DNA from: Symbiodinium natans
Taxonomy: Eukaryota; Sar; Dinophyceae; Suessiales; Symbiodiniaceae
Length of the DNA: 64,000 bases
Assembly: GCA_905221605.1 (NCBI GenBank)
Contig: CAJNDS010000149.1
Span: 151,235-215,234, forward strand
Reading direction: 5' to 3'
Shown: in pieces, positions 21,354-31,578 of the stretch
Position numbering within the stretch: the first letter of the stretch is position 1
Layout of the letters: the number at the start of each line of letters is the position of its first letter
The notes under the pieces: generated by a model
Seen by the model: the letters and a program-made list of their open reading frames with translations, nothing else
What the model was told of the DNA's origin: nothing
The model's database searches: none
Position numbers and translations under genes: made by a program

Positions 21354-21769
21354 GCGCCTTTAAAGCAGCATCTGTAGGTACTACTGGTGAGTGTGAAGGC
21401 GTGTCGCTTGAGGAGTTTGTGCTTGGTCGTTGCTCCGTGCTTCCAAAGGTACGGATGCTTTCCACTTGTGGCCACACACAACCTAGTATAGCGTGAACTC
21501 TGCGTGCGATCCTTGTACCGGAAAGGCCCGTGAGGGTGATCTGGTTTACTCTAAGTGGTGCGGCTGGTTTGAAGCCGACATAGCGTGGATGAAGCCAGTT
21601 CCTCAAGGTTTCAGGAACGGGCTTCAGCTTGCGCCAAGGTTGACATGTGTTGAGCGAGTTCTATGGGAGCAGCTTGAAGAGCTTGTACGTCTGACTGTGT
21701 TCCCTAAAGCAGTCAAGTGGGAGATGCCATCAATGTTGCTTCCAAGAACAGCTGTCCAGAATAGCACAT

Positions 21770-22696
21770 GTGCTACTGTGCACAGTTGTGGTGATCAACG
21801 ATGCTAAACAATCGCCGCGTGGGTCGTTCTATGTATTTGAGGTCGGTCCGCCTCCTGGAGATGACGAGCCTCAGCGTTCTGCCGCTTGCAGCCTTAGAGC
21901 TATGAAGGTTTTGGGCGTTGCACCTAAAGTTGATTTTGAGGTTTCGCTACATGATGAGCTTGAGAAAAATGCCCTGAAATGCCGAATCCGACACAAGTAT
22001 GCCAACAAGGGTGCGTTAGATGTCGTAAACCTATTGCCACAGACCTCTGTCTCTATGCATCGTCCAAACATTACAAATCACTCCACGCAGGGATACCAGA
22101 CATGGTCAGCAGGCATGTTTGTCCACGGTGGTGTTGTAGGCGTCACCAACACATGCTACACCTCACCTGAGGCGGCGAAATATCTCACAGCCCTTGTCCG
22201 GAGCAGAATCGATTACCTATTTCGCGCCATCGGGGTGTTCCAAGGTGTCTCATTTGAAGTGCACAAAGATAAGAATAACGACCCTAACAGCGTCAACATT
22301 GTAATACCCCTTAGAAAGCATGGTGGTGTGTGGGTTGAAGATCCGTTTTGCAGTTCTGATCAAGCAATGTGGAAGCAAGTTCCAACTGGAGCTTCAGTGA
22401 AAGGGAGAGTCCTAAAAGCTATAGATGGAGTTGCTGTATTCCCTCCGAACCGCTGGCATGCGTCTCTTGAGGGATGCAATCGTCTAGTTCTTGTTGCTTG
22501 GTCGCCAAAGTCGTTTGATAAGCTGAGTGAACAAGACTCCGCACTTCTTGATTCGTTAGGATTCCCAGTTCGAAGCTTGCTGGGTATTCTGGGGCCTGTT
22601 GCCATATCAGGTTGGGGGGAGCGAGAATGCGAAGAGTCCGGTTGTGACGCTTTGACTGTAGACCTGCCGAAACCTTCAGTTGAAGTTGGAGCCTAA
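21770..22696 (+). CDS. Dioxygenase-like segment of element B Pol
   Basis: The first codon is GTG and the frame is open further upstream, so this is an internal piece of a polyprotein; the start has no meaning of its own. An open stretch in another frame at 21,493-21,807 may be integrase tail. The double-stranded beta-helix signature of Fe(II)/2-oxoglutarate dioxygenases is visible: His-x-Asp in VHKDKNND (His at residue 165) and a distal His in NRWHASLEGCNR (His 230), with an Arg about 8 residues later that could bind 2-oxoglutarate. Upstream motifs (GMFVHGGVVGVTN, SPEAAKYL) line up with GAYAYGSIKKGIT and HPWLTRYL in element C. TET/JBP thymine or cytosine oxygenases and AlkB belong to this superfamily; which branch this is cannot be told by eye. 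Confidence 0.6.
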   Translation: MLLCTVVVINDAKQSPRGSFYVFEVGPPPGDDEPQRSAACSLRAMKVLGVAPKVDFEVSLHDELEKNALKCRIRHKYANKGALDVVNLLPQTSVSMHRPNITNHSTQGYQTWSAGMFVHGGVVGVTNTCYTSPEAAKYLTALVRSRIDYLFRAIGVFQGVSFEVHKDKNNDPNSVNIVIPLRKHGGVWVEDPFCSSDQAMWKQVPTGASVKGRVLKAIDGVAVFPPNRWHASLEGCNRLVLVAWSPKSFDKLSEQDSALLDSLGFPVRSLLGILGPVAISGWGERECEESGCDALTVDLPKPSVEVGA

Positions 22697-23330
22697 GTTG
22701 GAGCCTTGCCCAAGGCCATCAGACTTGTGCATCTCGAAGCCTCTACGCTTGCGCCTTTGCCACCTTCAAAAAACACGAGCGACACAGGAGAGCGGGAATC
22801 CCACAACGATGAGTTCGAGCTTGAAGTTGGAGAGTCACCTCGGGTCTCTTCGAAGACTGATTCACGAGGAAGAACAGGCGTGGCGTGAAGAAAACTTGAA
22901 AGGATACGGGGATGTTACCGGCGCAACGCTGCATCTGCTTCGAAAGCAGCTTTTTGAGATTGAGCGTATGCTCGAAAGCCAGAGAGTCGAAGATGGTTAC
23001 TCTGAAGCAGTCTCTTGTGGTGACAACGTCAAGTTTTGGATAAAGCGAGCTGAGGCCACCTTTGCCAAGCAAGAAGAGGCTCCTGATGACTCGCAAGAGT
23101 TTCTTCAAACGCGAACATGAAACTGGGCTCAGGTTAAGTCTGAATTGCAGTTGTGGGTTCCTGGGATGAAGGATGAGTACACTTCAATTGCAGATGAACA
23201 CAAATTAGTGATTCGAAGGACTACAGACAAAGGAATTAAAGAGTTGCAACATCAAGGCTTCTGCGTCGAGTATGCTCCTTCAAAGTTAGTGTGGACTAGG
23301 AAGGCAGGGTCTGGAGCGCAGAACTAGAAT
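22680..23330 (+). pseudogene. Linker between dioxygenase-like domain and RT of element B, interrupted
   Basis: The frame overlaps the end of the dioxygenase-like ORF, reads to FLQTRT, meets TGA at 23,118-23,120, and continues in the same frame through ELQLWVPGMKDEY, the usual lead-in to copia RT. It ends at 23,327, where the RTRIVT motif that begins RT continues in another frame. A remnant, not a gene. Confidence 0.6.
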
Positions 23331-24598
23331 TGTCACCGCAAGCTTTCGCCAACTAAAGATTCTGCAGAAAAGTCTCCAACGGTTGCGCGCGGATGTTTGT
23401 ATACCGCGAACCTTGACTCCACAGCCTTGAGGATGCAGTTAAAAGCTGCAGCAATGCATGGCTGGGAAGCAGCAACCATCGACGTAAGAAAAGCCTTTCT
23501 CAATGCCACCCTAGATGAAGTAAAGGATTCTCAAACAGTTATTACTACGTCGCCTCCGAAAGCCCTTGTTATGGGAGGGGTTGTAAGCCCTCAAGAGCGC
23601 TGGGTAATAAGCGGTGCGCTGTATGGGTTACAAACATCACCTCGCGCTTGGTCTTTGCTGAGAGATCGCAAATTGCAGGGCGTGTCTTGGCAAGGGAATG
23701 GAGTTTGGTATGCGTTTGCTCAAACTGCGTCTGATCCTTCTGTCTGGGTGATTACAGCAAACCGTCCTCACCAATTCGTATGCCTGATCCAACCTATGAA
23801 GAAGACGTCAGCTTTTATCAGATTGTTGGCGCTTGAGGCATATACGTTGACGATATCTTGGTCACATCAACCCGCGACATAACGCAGGGAGCGCTTGACC
23901 GAATAACTGCAGAATGGACTTGCTCCTCACCTGAGTGGCTTAATCCAAGCAAGCCTGTTCGTTTCTGCGGTATTGAGTTGCTTCGATGTGAGTCAGGTGA
24001 ATTCCTACTCTTTCAGGAAGCATATACCCAAGAGCTGCTTGAGAGGCATCCTGAGGTTCGAAAGGGTTCTACTACTCCACTTCCAGATAGCTGGTGTGAA
24101 GAGGAGCCTGATGTTCCGACCGCTGCGTGTGTCCAACAAGCTCAAACTGCTGTTGGTGAACTTCTCTGGTTGTCGACAAAGACCAGGTTTGATATCAGCT
24201 TTGCTGTTGGAAGAGCTGCCCAACTGATGTCTTCTAAGCCGCAAACAGCTCTCAAGCTTGCGCGCCATATTCTGCAGTATTTATATGCCACGGGAGCATC
24301 AATAAGTTTGAGGCGCATGCAGATGCCTCACTTGGTCAAGGAAATGGGCAAGCGCAATCAGGCGTCCTGCTACTTTGGGGGTGATTCCCCGATAGCATGG
24401 ATCTCTTGTAAACAGGCAAGCTGTGCGCTCAGCACGGCAGAAGCAGAGTTAGGGTTTAGCCTGGGAGAAAGTTGCGTAGGTCTTGCTTCTGAGTTGGTTT
24501 CCTCACTTGTTCGCACGTCGCTGCTTGGAGACAACGTCGCAAGCGTTGCCATTCTTACCCTTCCTTCTGGATCATGGAGCCGCGGAGTGTTGCCTTGA
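23331..24598 (+). pseudogene. Reverse transcriptase and RNase H of element B, frameshifted
   Basis: The segment from 23,397 reads ATIDVRKAFLNATL, the RT motif A with its Asp, and ALYGLQTSPRAW. A frameshift near 23,834-23,858 separates it from the YVDDILVTSTRD catalytic motif (Tyr at 23,843). The last block (to 24,598) carries RT thumb and RNase H text, including CALSTAEAEL. RNase H looks shortened. Frame changes and missing parts make it inactive. Confidence 0.8.
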
Positions 24599-25380
24599 GA
24601 GCCTTGCGATGTGAAAGGGTGTTAGCAGCAGCCGTGTTTGCTGGTTGTTGGACTGGGGGAGATGCGCAGCCAGGCGATCTCATCCTAGAAGTATGGCAGC
24701 CGTGGAAAGTCTTCCTCCTATGTTGCGCATTTGCCTTGGCCATGCTTCTTGGTTTGGTCGTTAGATGGTATAGAAGGTGGGTTTGGTTTAGGAAGGTAGC
24801 AGCCGAGGTAGATGTTCCCCTGTCGACTGAGTCAGAAGATGTTGCCCCAAGCGCAGTGTGCAATGCAGCCCCCGCCAAGCATCCGACAGTCAAGCCTCCA
24901 CCGCTGAGGAGGAGGGCAGCAGCAGAGGATGGGCAGGTAACTTTGTTTCCTAAACCTCCACCCCCTAAAAAGGTGTGGATAGCTCGACCGCCTAAGGCGA
25001 AGCAATCTCCGGCGCCTGATAGACCCGTTGCCGTCAAGACATCTTTCGCAAGGCGACCTCCGTTGCCTGAAGCACAGTTTGCAGGAGAGCCTGAACATGT
25101 TTCTTCCACTAGCGATGACTCAGCTCGTGATAGGGTTAGTCATATTTCCCCTGAGGATTACCCATCCTTTCACGCTGAAGGGCTTAGGCGCCGCAGACCT
25201 TCAACTTGTCCTAAAGTTTCTACACCTCCAACAGAACCTAACAATGAGCAGGTGTTACCTCCCTCATATGAAGAGCTCGTTGCGCGCGCGCTTCATCGGG
25301 AGTTACAGCGCGCGCCGACTGATGAGGAGGTGACGCTTGAAGTTGCTGGTGTGAGGAGGATCGAGACAACAGCAAGATGA
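24574..25380 (+). CDS. ORF3 of element B: membrane segment plus proline-rich tail
   Basis: Starts with ATG 25 bases before the end of the RNase H frame, in the -1 frame. Of 268 residues, about 42-62 form one strongly hydrophobic segment (KVFLLCCAFALAMLLGLVV) followed by an Arg/Trp-rich edge, as in a single-pass membrane protein. The rest is proline- and charge-rich and probably disordered (PPPLRRRAAA, FPKPPPPKK). It is intact although the upstream Pol is broken. Element C has a similar ORF in the same place and relative frame. Env-like position only; no fusion peptide or glycoprotein signature is seen. Confidence 0.55.
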   Translation: MEPRSVALRALRCERVLAAAVFAGCWTGGDAQPGDLILEVWQPWKVFLLCCAFALAMLLGLVVRWYRRWVWFRKVAAEVDVPLSTESEDVAPSAVCNAAPAKHPTVKPPPLRRRAAAEDGQVTLFPKPPPPKKVWIARPPKAKQSPAPDRPVAVKTSFARRPPLPEAQFAGEPEHVSSTSDDSARDRVSHISPEDYPSFHAEGLRRRRPSTCPKVSTPPTEPNNEQVLPPSYEELVARALHRELQRAPTDEEVTLEVAGVRRIETTAR

Positions 25381-26560
25381 CGGGTCTGAAGGCTCTGCGT
25401 CCGATGCACCAGGCCCTAATGCTGCATCGTCTGAAGCAGAAAAAACCATTCGCCCCAAACCCTGCTTTTCAGTTGCTTTCTGCGGCGTACCCGATGCCCT
25501 CACTTCATCTCGTCGGACCAGTAAATAACTCTCCAAGAGGGAGCCAAGCGTGGGCTGCCCTGCAGGTTCAGAATGGTGTCGCCGCCGCTGCTTCTGTGAA
25601 CGTTCCAAGTGGGGACGGTGTTAGCTCAAGCAGCTCCCTAGCCAACCCTCATGTATTCACATACGTAGATGATGTTGTTGCAATGCCCGTTACAGGTGAA
25701 GTGCAAGGAGCGCAGCTTTGCGATGACAGTGTCGGAAATGATTGACCAAGGATTAGTCTCCATCGGTGGAGATGGAAACTTGTACATCAAGCCTTAATGG
25801 GGTTGAGTTGTCAGACGAAAATCACGTGAGTGGAGAAGAAGTACCTGGAGCTTATGACGCTCATGTTGCCATGTTCGTTGCCAATGCCCCGACAGGTTTC
25901 TCCGCGATATCTGCAGCAGCAGGCGGAGCATCCCTTCTGGACCATCAGGTTGTGAGCGCAGCGTGGACTCTGCATCAACATGCTGGCCTGTCCGATTTTA
26001 GCTTTCTCTAGCGATGTTCAGAGAGAGCTGCTAGAAGTATATAGGGATGGAATCGAGGAGGTTGACTAAGAGTAAGGTTGTAGGTCAGTTTTGGGTGTGT
26101 GGAGCTTGACTTCTTGGTCGTTTGTTTTTTTTGTAGGTTGGCTTTTGCTTGAACATGCTCACTGTGGGCAGCGAAGCTGGACTTCCAGACCTGCAAGTCT
26201 TCCGCGCAGCATGTTTACTTGGCCGAAGTTGTCAGTGAGTGAGACCACGCCTGAGCTACGTCCGATCTGTGTTTCAATGTGCATGTTGATGATGCGCGGG
26301 ACACTTTGACTGTCGCAACGGAAGAGCCCGTTGGACTTTTGGCTTCGTCCTGCGTCAAAGACATTGCTCTGCGCCTGCTGACCTGCATGGCTGTACTGTC
26401 CGCTTTGTTCCGACCTCTTTGTCAGTTGCACGTTGCTTTCGAGCGCTTATCGAAGCAGAAGCCTTTTTGCCCACTCATGAAAGACCTTGTTGCGGGCCGC
26501 GAATGTCATGAATTCGTTCTGGAAGATCATCTGGCCTTTCACTTCAAATCTCCACTTCTG
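25381..26560 (+). other. 3' remnant of element B, no recognised protein
   Basis: Short frames at 25,377-25,745, 25,766-26,011 and 26,279-26,578 follow ORF3. They may be decayed ORF3 continuation or untranslated 3' sequence. No motif supports a function. Confidence 0.3.
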
Positions 26561-26571
26561 GAGAGGGGGAG
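26561..26571 (+). promoter_or_regulatory. Polypurine tract of element B
   Basis: GAGAGGGGGAG lies immediately before CGTGTGAAATC, where a 3' LTR could begin with TG at 26,574. No 5' partner was found to confirm it. Confidence 0.45.
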
Positions 26572-26573
26572 CG

Positions 26574-26990
26574 TGTGAAATCCCAGAGCTCCTTGTCTCA
26601 GGTCCACTTTCCGATCACCTTTGACTGTCCGCAGCCTTTACCCCTTCGAAGGGGGTGTCGCCTCTCTTTAAGGTTATAGGATGGTGGTGGTGATTTCTGA
26701 GAGCTTTGTATGGACCACATGTAGAGAAGTTGCATTGTCGAAGACTCTGTTGATGAGGCAACAGCCTTGACGTATCTTCCTAAAGGACTTTCGTTTTGCT
26801 TGTTTCTTTTGCGTGACTTGGTCGGAAAATAGTCGAAAAGGCGCGCCGCCCTTAGCTTGCTGGGAAGGGTTTGTCGTCGGGTGTTTGTTTGGGTTCCTGT
26901 GTTTCCCTTGTCCCTCTTCGGTTGCCCCCGTCCCCCTTCAGGGTTGGGCCGCGATTGAGCTGTGCACGCTCACAACACGATCCTTCATAG
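26574..26990. other. Possible solo 3' LTR of element B; no gene
   Basis: Follows the purine tract. Boundaries cannot be set without a second copy; nothing coding. Confidence 0.25.
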
Positions 26991-26995
26991 CACCA

Positions 26996-27402
26996 TCAGT
27001 GGAGCCGTGCAGAATACACTGTAAATACCATGGTTTCTGCACGCAATTACCCCCCACCACCCCCGGCCCACCCCCCCACCCCATTCTTCAATATTCGCAA
27101 GCCCTCCACCGCCACTCTTGGAACCAAAAAAAGCCCAGCGGAGCCAAAATGACCTCGTGGCAAAAAGTGGTCGTCGGAAAACAAGCAAAAATACCATAAA
27201 TACCGAGGTTTCCGCCTCTTGACGCGCAAAAACCCAGGTAAACGCCCACGTTCGACCGACAAGCAACCGTGAAGCCCTACATGCAGCACCAGTGGAGCCG
27301 CGCAGAAAGCACTGTAAATACCATGGCTTTCGGCCTTTCTGCACGTAATTACCACCCCCCCCCACCCCATTCTTCGATATCGCAAACCCTCCACGGCGGC
27401 GT
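26996..27402. repeat. Diverged direct repeat of about 115 bp
   Basis: Copies at about 26,996-27,112 and 27,286-27,402 share GTGGAGCC, CACTGTAAATACCATGG, TCTGCACG, a C-rich run, CACCCCATTCTTC and CCCTCCAC. Confidence 0.7.
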
Positions 27403-27439
27403 AAAGCGCGCATACCAATAACCAGAACACGAAGAAAGA

Positions 27440-28050
27440 TATTTCACAGAGGGACTGAGACAGGGCGAGACATTGAGAGAAGCATAAATCTCTAGGCTTT
27501 CCACTTCTCAAGTCCATATCAGGTTTTCTATTGTTAAAGAAAAGAGACAAAGATTAGACAAAAGAGGAGATTACACTTTCTTTCTGCCTTGCTCTTTCCT
27601 CTTCTCTTCTCCCCCCTTCACTCTTGCTCTCGGTCTCGGTCTCGTTCTTTCTTTTTTGGTCGGTCTCTCTCTCTCTCTCTCTCTCCCTCCCTCCCTCCCT
27701 CCCTCCCTCCCTCCCTCTCTCTCTGTCTTTTCTGATTGGTATGTCTCGTAGAATTGTGATGACAAAAAAGGGGGAGACGAATGAAAGGAAGAACTACGGA
27801 GGAAGAGATTTGAAGAAGGAGAGAGGGAATGAGACAGGGCGAGGCATTGAGAGAAGCATAAACCGCGGGAGAGAGGGTCTCTTGGCTTTCCACCTCTCAA
27901 GTCCATATCAGTTTTCCTACTGCTAAAGACAAAGATAGGAGTTTGCATCCTTGCTCCTCCCTCTCACTCTCCTCTCCTTCCCTCCGCCTCTCGCTCTTGC
28001 TCTCGCTCTTGGTCTCGTTCTTTCTTTCTCGGTCCCTCTCACACTCTTTA

Positions 28051-28082
<32 letters not shown>

Positions 28083-28270
28083 TGTTTCTCTCTCTCTGTC
28101 TTTCTCTGTCTCTCTCTCTCTCTCTCTCTCTCCCTCTCTCTCCCTCTCTCTCCTTCTTTTCTTATCTGAGTGGTATGTCTCGTAGAGTTGGAAATTGGAG
28201 GAGGAGGTTGAGAGGAATGAAAAGGAAGAACTACACAGAAAGAGATTTGCTGAAGCAAAAAGGGGGCCCT
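27440..28270 (+). repeat. Dispersed CT-bearing repeat, two tandem copies
   Basis: Two successive copies (27,440-27,750 and 27,800-28,190) of the family at 19.6-20.2 kb: GACAGGGCGAG, TTTCCAC-TCTCAAGTCCATATCA, GCTCTCG, then CT tracts at 27,660-27,725 and 28,036-28,160, then GGTATGTCTCGTAGA. The CT tract sits at the same place in each copy. Confidence 0.75.
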
Positions 28271-29454
28271 GAAATTCAAATCCTAAAGCTTAAGGACTGA
28301 ACCCCAAATCCCCAAGTCGAATCCCTCCGTTACTTTAATGTTTTGGATCATTTACAAATGAGTTTCCATGGGTTTTAATAGGGAAACAAGGACATTGCCT
28401 CACATAGACCCTAAAGGTCCAACGTACATACACCCTATACGCCCTGACACCAAGCCAAAAGAGAAGAAATATCAATGCCAAAATATCACACCATGCCCTG
28501 CTTCAGGTTCAAGCATATGGCTTGATTCAAGGGGTCGGTTCTTGCAGCAGTACTTGGTGGGTCTTGAGATGTTGTTAGTTTAGCATGCTAGACCGCGCAA
28601 GCCGGGCGCAAGGGCGAGTCGCAAGACATCTTAGTGCACTTAGCACAAAGCTGACAATTTTGATCGGCCCTTGCGATAATTATAATCGTGTGGTCTCCCA
28701 AGACATTAGAGGTCATTTGTGGGGCTTGCCGGAGCGTCTTTGCCAGGTCCTCAGCACACAGGGATCCCTTCGGGGGGTTGCTTTTCGGGCTGGGCACTGC
28801 ATATGCGCTGCTCCATAAAGCTCTCTGTGTAGCACTCTGCTTGTAGAAGGGGCGAGCGGAGCGGAGCGCACGGAGCGAGCGAGCTGCGTATGCTGAAGCT
28901 GCCTGAGGCAGTTCCCAGCCTCGGGCGGCGCTGAGGAAAAAAGTCTGATGTCTGAAATTCGTTGCATCTGTTTTTTCAAGATTTCCTCTCGTTGCTCTCT
29001 TGTTGCTGCTTTGCTGAGAGAAATCTGCTTTGATCTGCGGGACTCTACGCTTGTCGCATCTTGTCGCCGCTCCTTGCCGTTCCATTCTTTCCAGACTGCT
29101 CGAGGGAGCAGCAATGGGGAGTATTGTAAGTTTATGTTACGGCGCTCCTCCGACATCATGGTGGCCTGTGATATGTGCAATCTATACACTGTCTTTACAA
29201 ACGAAAGAGCATCCCATGTGTATGTATATCCATACTTACCTCTACAGTGACCACGGCTTGCAGCATGCCGGGAGGTAGCACAATGGCTATTTCGTTTCCG
29301 GCCATTGAAGGCTTGCACACCGACATGGACCATTGTGGACACGGGTAGCTGTGCTTTGCGCGTGCTCGTCATGGAGGCGTTGCACGGGCTTTGTCATGTG
29401 CGCCTTAAGCCAGCGGCTTGCGTGGAATCGTGGAACCTTTGAACCTCTCTGCAG
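28271..29454. other. No gene called
   Basis: A minus-strand open stretch at 28,680-28,780 (contains SLCAEDLAKTLRQ) is weakly exon-like. Otherwise unremarkable. Confidence 0.3.
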
Positions 29455-29565
29455 GCCGGTGAGGACTTCCCAAGGAGGACACCCTCCGCAATGGAGAGCT
29501 CGGACTTCCCAAGGAGGATAACCTCCACAATGGAGGGCTCGATCCAGCTTCTGGATCTGGAGGAG
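29455..29565 (+). CDS. Exon-like island with a 13-residue tandem repeat
   Basis: Preceded by CCTCTCTGCAG and followed by a possible GC donor at 29,566; 37 codons in phase 0. A 39-bp duplication (29,465-29,503 and 29,504-29,542) encodes two versions of DFPRR-x-TS/PS-x-MES/GS. A GA tract follows, as after other islands in this region. Product unknown. Confidence 0.3.
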
Positions 29566-30396
29566 GCAGAGAGAGAGACAGAGAGAGAGAGAGACGCAGA
29601 GAGGAATGCACACAAGTCACACAAGTGTGCAAGATTCAAAGTGAGCGTCATCTGCGCTCTTTATGCATTTGTTCATTCTCCTCACCCTTCATGAGTTCTG
29701 CAGCTTCGCAGGCCCTTGAGGCAACAGAGAGCGCTGAGAGCGCTTGCCTCGCCCGTGGCCGGGTCAACGGCTACAGCCCTCCGTGAGCCCCCGAAGCTGC
29801 CCCCAGTGAATTTGCTCTCAGTGAATCTGCAGCTCGTCATGTGAACTTCCTGAACTCCCCCTCCCAAAATCAGAGAGAGCGAGAGACGTGCACTCTCCGC
29901 CGTTTCTTTGTTTCGTGTGGGGAATCTCTTCTCCTGCGGCGTCCTGTGGAATGGAGAGAGGGCCTCAGAGAGGGCACTTGTGGCACTGAGGGCACTCAAA
30001 GTCCTGCCTGGGGAGAGCGCTCAACGGCGCTCAACGCCACCGCAGTCTGTCGGCGCAGCGGCTCAAGAGCGCTCTCTTCGGGGAAGAGTTGTGAGAGGAA
30101 CTCCACATGCAGGAATCATATCGCACGTTGTGCGCTTGTGTGTGTGTGTGTTTAAGCACCAACCTCACTAAACACTCACAATATTGACTGTGCACCTTTG
30201 GAACCACATCGTCTTTCGACAACAGTGCAGATGGGTTGATGCGCATCACTGTGCGTTCCTTGAATGGCGCCAGGGCCCCAGTGCCCAAAAGAACGAGGGC
30301 TGAGGATAGGCGGACGTTTGTAGGGGGACATCAGCGCCACATCAAGGGGCCTGGGGGGGAGCACATGAATGGGAATGCAATGTGGTCATGCCTCAG

Positions 30397-30627
30397 GAAG
30401 CGGCAGACCTAGACCTGGAGCCTGACACGACGCTTCAAGGTCTGCGGCACGCCGTGCAGGCGGAGATTTGATCACGGAATTTTGCAGTTCAACTAGTGAC
30501 GGTTGCTCGGTGGCGTGTTGAGGCAGCGCTTGGCATACCGGCAGTGGAGCAACGCCTCATTTACGCTGGCACACAGCCAGGATCCCAAAAGCCGGCTGTG
30601 CAGTTAGAGGCGGTTAGAATCGGCTAG
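30397..30627 (+). CDS. Exon-like fragment with ubiquitin-like signature
   Basis: An acceptor-like CCTCAG precedes an acidic stretch (EAADLDLEPDTTLQG) and a second TTTTGCAG at 30,480-30,487 precedes QLVTVARWRVEAALGIPAVEQRLIYAG. The words ALGIP..EQRLIYAG closely follow the GIP..QQRLI.AG segment of ubiquitin. If GT at 30,439 pairs with AG at 30,487 the two parts join in frame (a 49-bp intron). The stop is at 30,625-30,627. Dinoflagellate genomes are rich in ubiquitin-like-domain genes. It could be a fragment or pseudogene; no start codon is assignable. Confidence 0.35.
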
Positions 30628-31383
30628 ATTTTTTTCACAACGGCAAGTTGCCCCTAATGAGATGTAAACTGCTGGGGAGTGGAGGAAGCCCCATAAAACG
30701 CAAATTCGAACCGAGGAATCCTGTAAGGACTTCCAAGAATTTAAGGTAGCAATTGTAAGAATGGGAAAATAGCAAGATCCTGGCTCAAGCGGCAAAGATA
30801 GATTTTCGAGATGCAAGCGAAACGGTGCCATGCAGTTCTTTCAAGCGCCAGCTTTGCATCTCGAAAACGCAATGTTGCATATGTCGCACGCCAGAGACTC
30901 AAAAACCAAAAGAACTAAATCCCAGAAAATTCTTTGAAAATGCAAGCAAAATGCCCCTCAGCTAGATTTGAGGGATTTTGGAATCTCAGGGATAGACTAT
31001 GGCCAGTCGCACGCATTGGCTGGCCATTCGCACGCATGGGCAACATAGCCCGATAATGCTGGAGAAAAACCGCAAGTGCGCGTACAGGCGTCGTTACTTC
31101 CAACATGACCCGCATATGATGCAAGTGCTACAGACATCTCCAGTTTCTGACTTGAAGGCTTGGTAAAGCCTCTTCCAAAGTCTACGCATGTTCTTCCAAG
31201 TACTACAGCTGCCATAGCTAGGCTTGATTTTGTAGCTTCCATCTTCGTGGGAGGACGGGACTCTCGCAAACTCTGTGATACTATCAATTCTGAAGGGCTC
31301 TTTGTTTGCAGGCCTGTTCCCGCGCCGCCCTCAGAAGCAGGAGCTTGGTGGCTTGGTGGGGTTTCGGGCTAAGAGAATGAGAT
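30628..31383. other. No gene recognised
   Basis: Unstructured DNA up to the left end of the split-direct-repeat element. Confidence 0.35.
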
Positions 31384-31537
31384 TGACCCCCCTATTGCTG
31401 CACTGGAGCGGTGCAAACAGTTGTGATGTCGTCGTGAGCAACAAGTGCAGCAGGAGCCATTGAACCAACTGTCGATCGTCGAATCCTTTCGGGCTCTAGC
31501 CCAAATGACAAGGGATGATGATTTCTTCTCTTGCTTC
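31384..31537 (+). repeat. A1 terminal repeat of the split-direct-repeat element
   Basis: 154 bp, identical to 34,508-34,661. Begins TGACCCCCC. Confidence 0.95.
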
Positions 31538-31578
31538 GCCATGCGGGGGGGTTTTTCTGTGATCCGTCAAGCTTCAAA

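Larger units (their letters stand above)
21480..26573 (+). mobile_element. Degenerate Ty1/copia-type retrotransposon B
   Basis: Recognisable in order: a 2-oxoglutarate dioxygenase-like domain, linker, RT, RNase H, an ORF3 with a membrane segment, and a terminal purine tract. Gag, protease and most of integrase are not found. An in-frame TGA and at least two frameshifts interrupt Pol. No matching 5' LTR was found, so the 5' end is truncated. Confidence 0.8.

Noticed and set aside
25640-25690. Tyr-Val-Asp-Asp words downstream of ORF3 in element B
   Set aside because: No surrounding RT motifs; the real catalytic motif is at 23,843.
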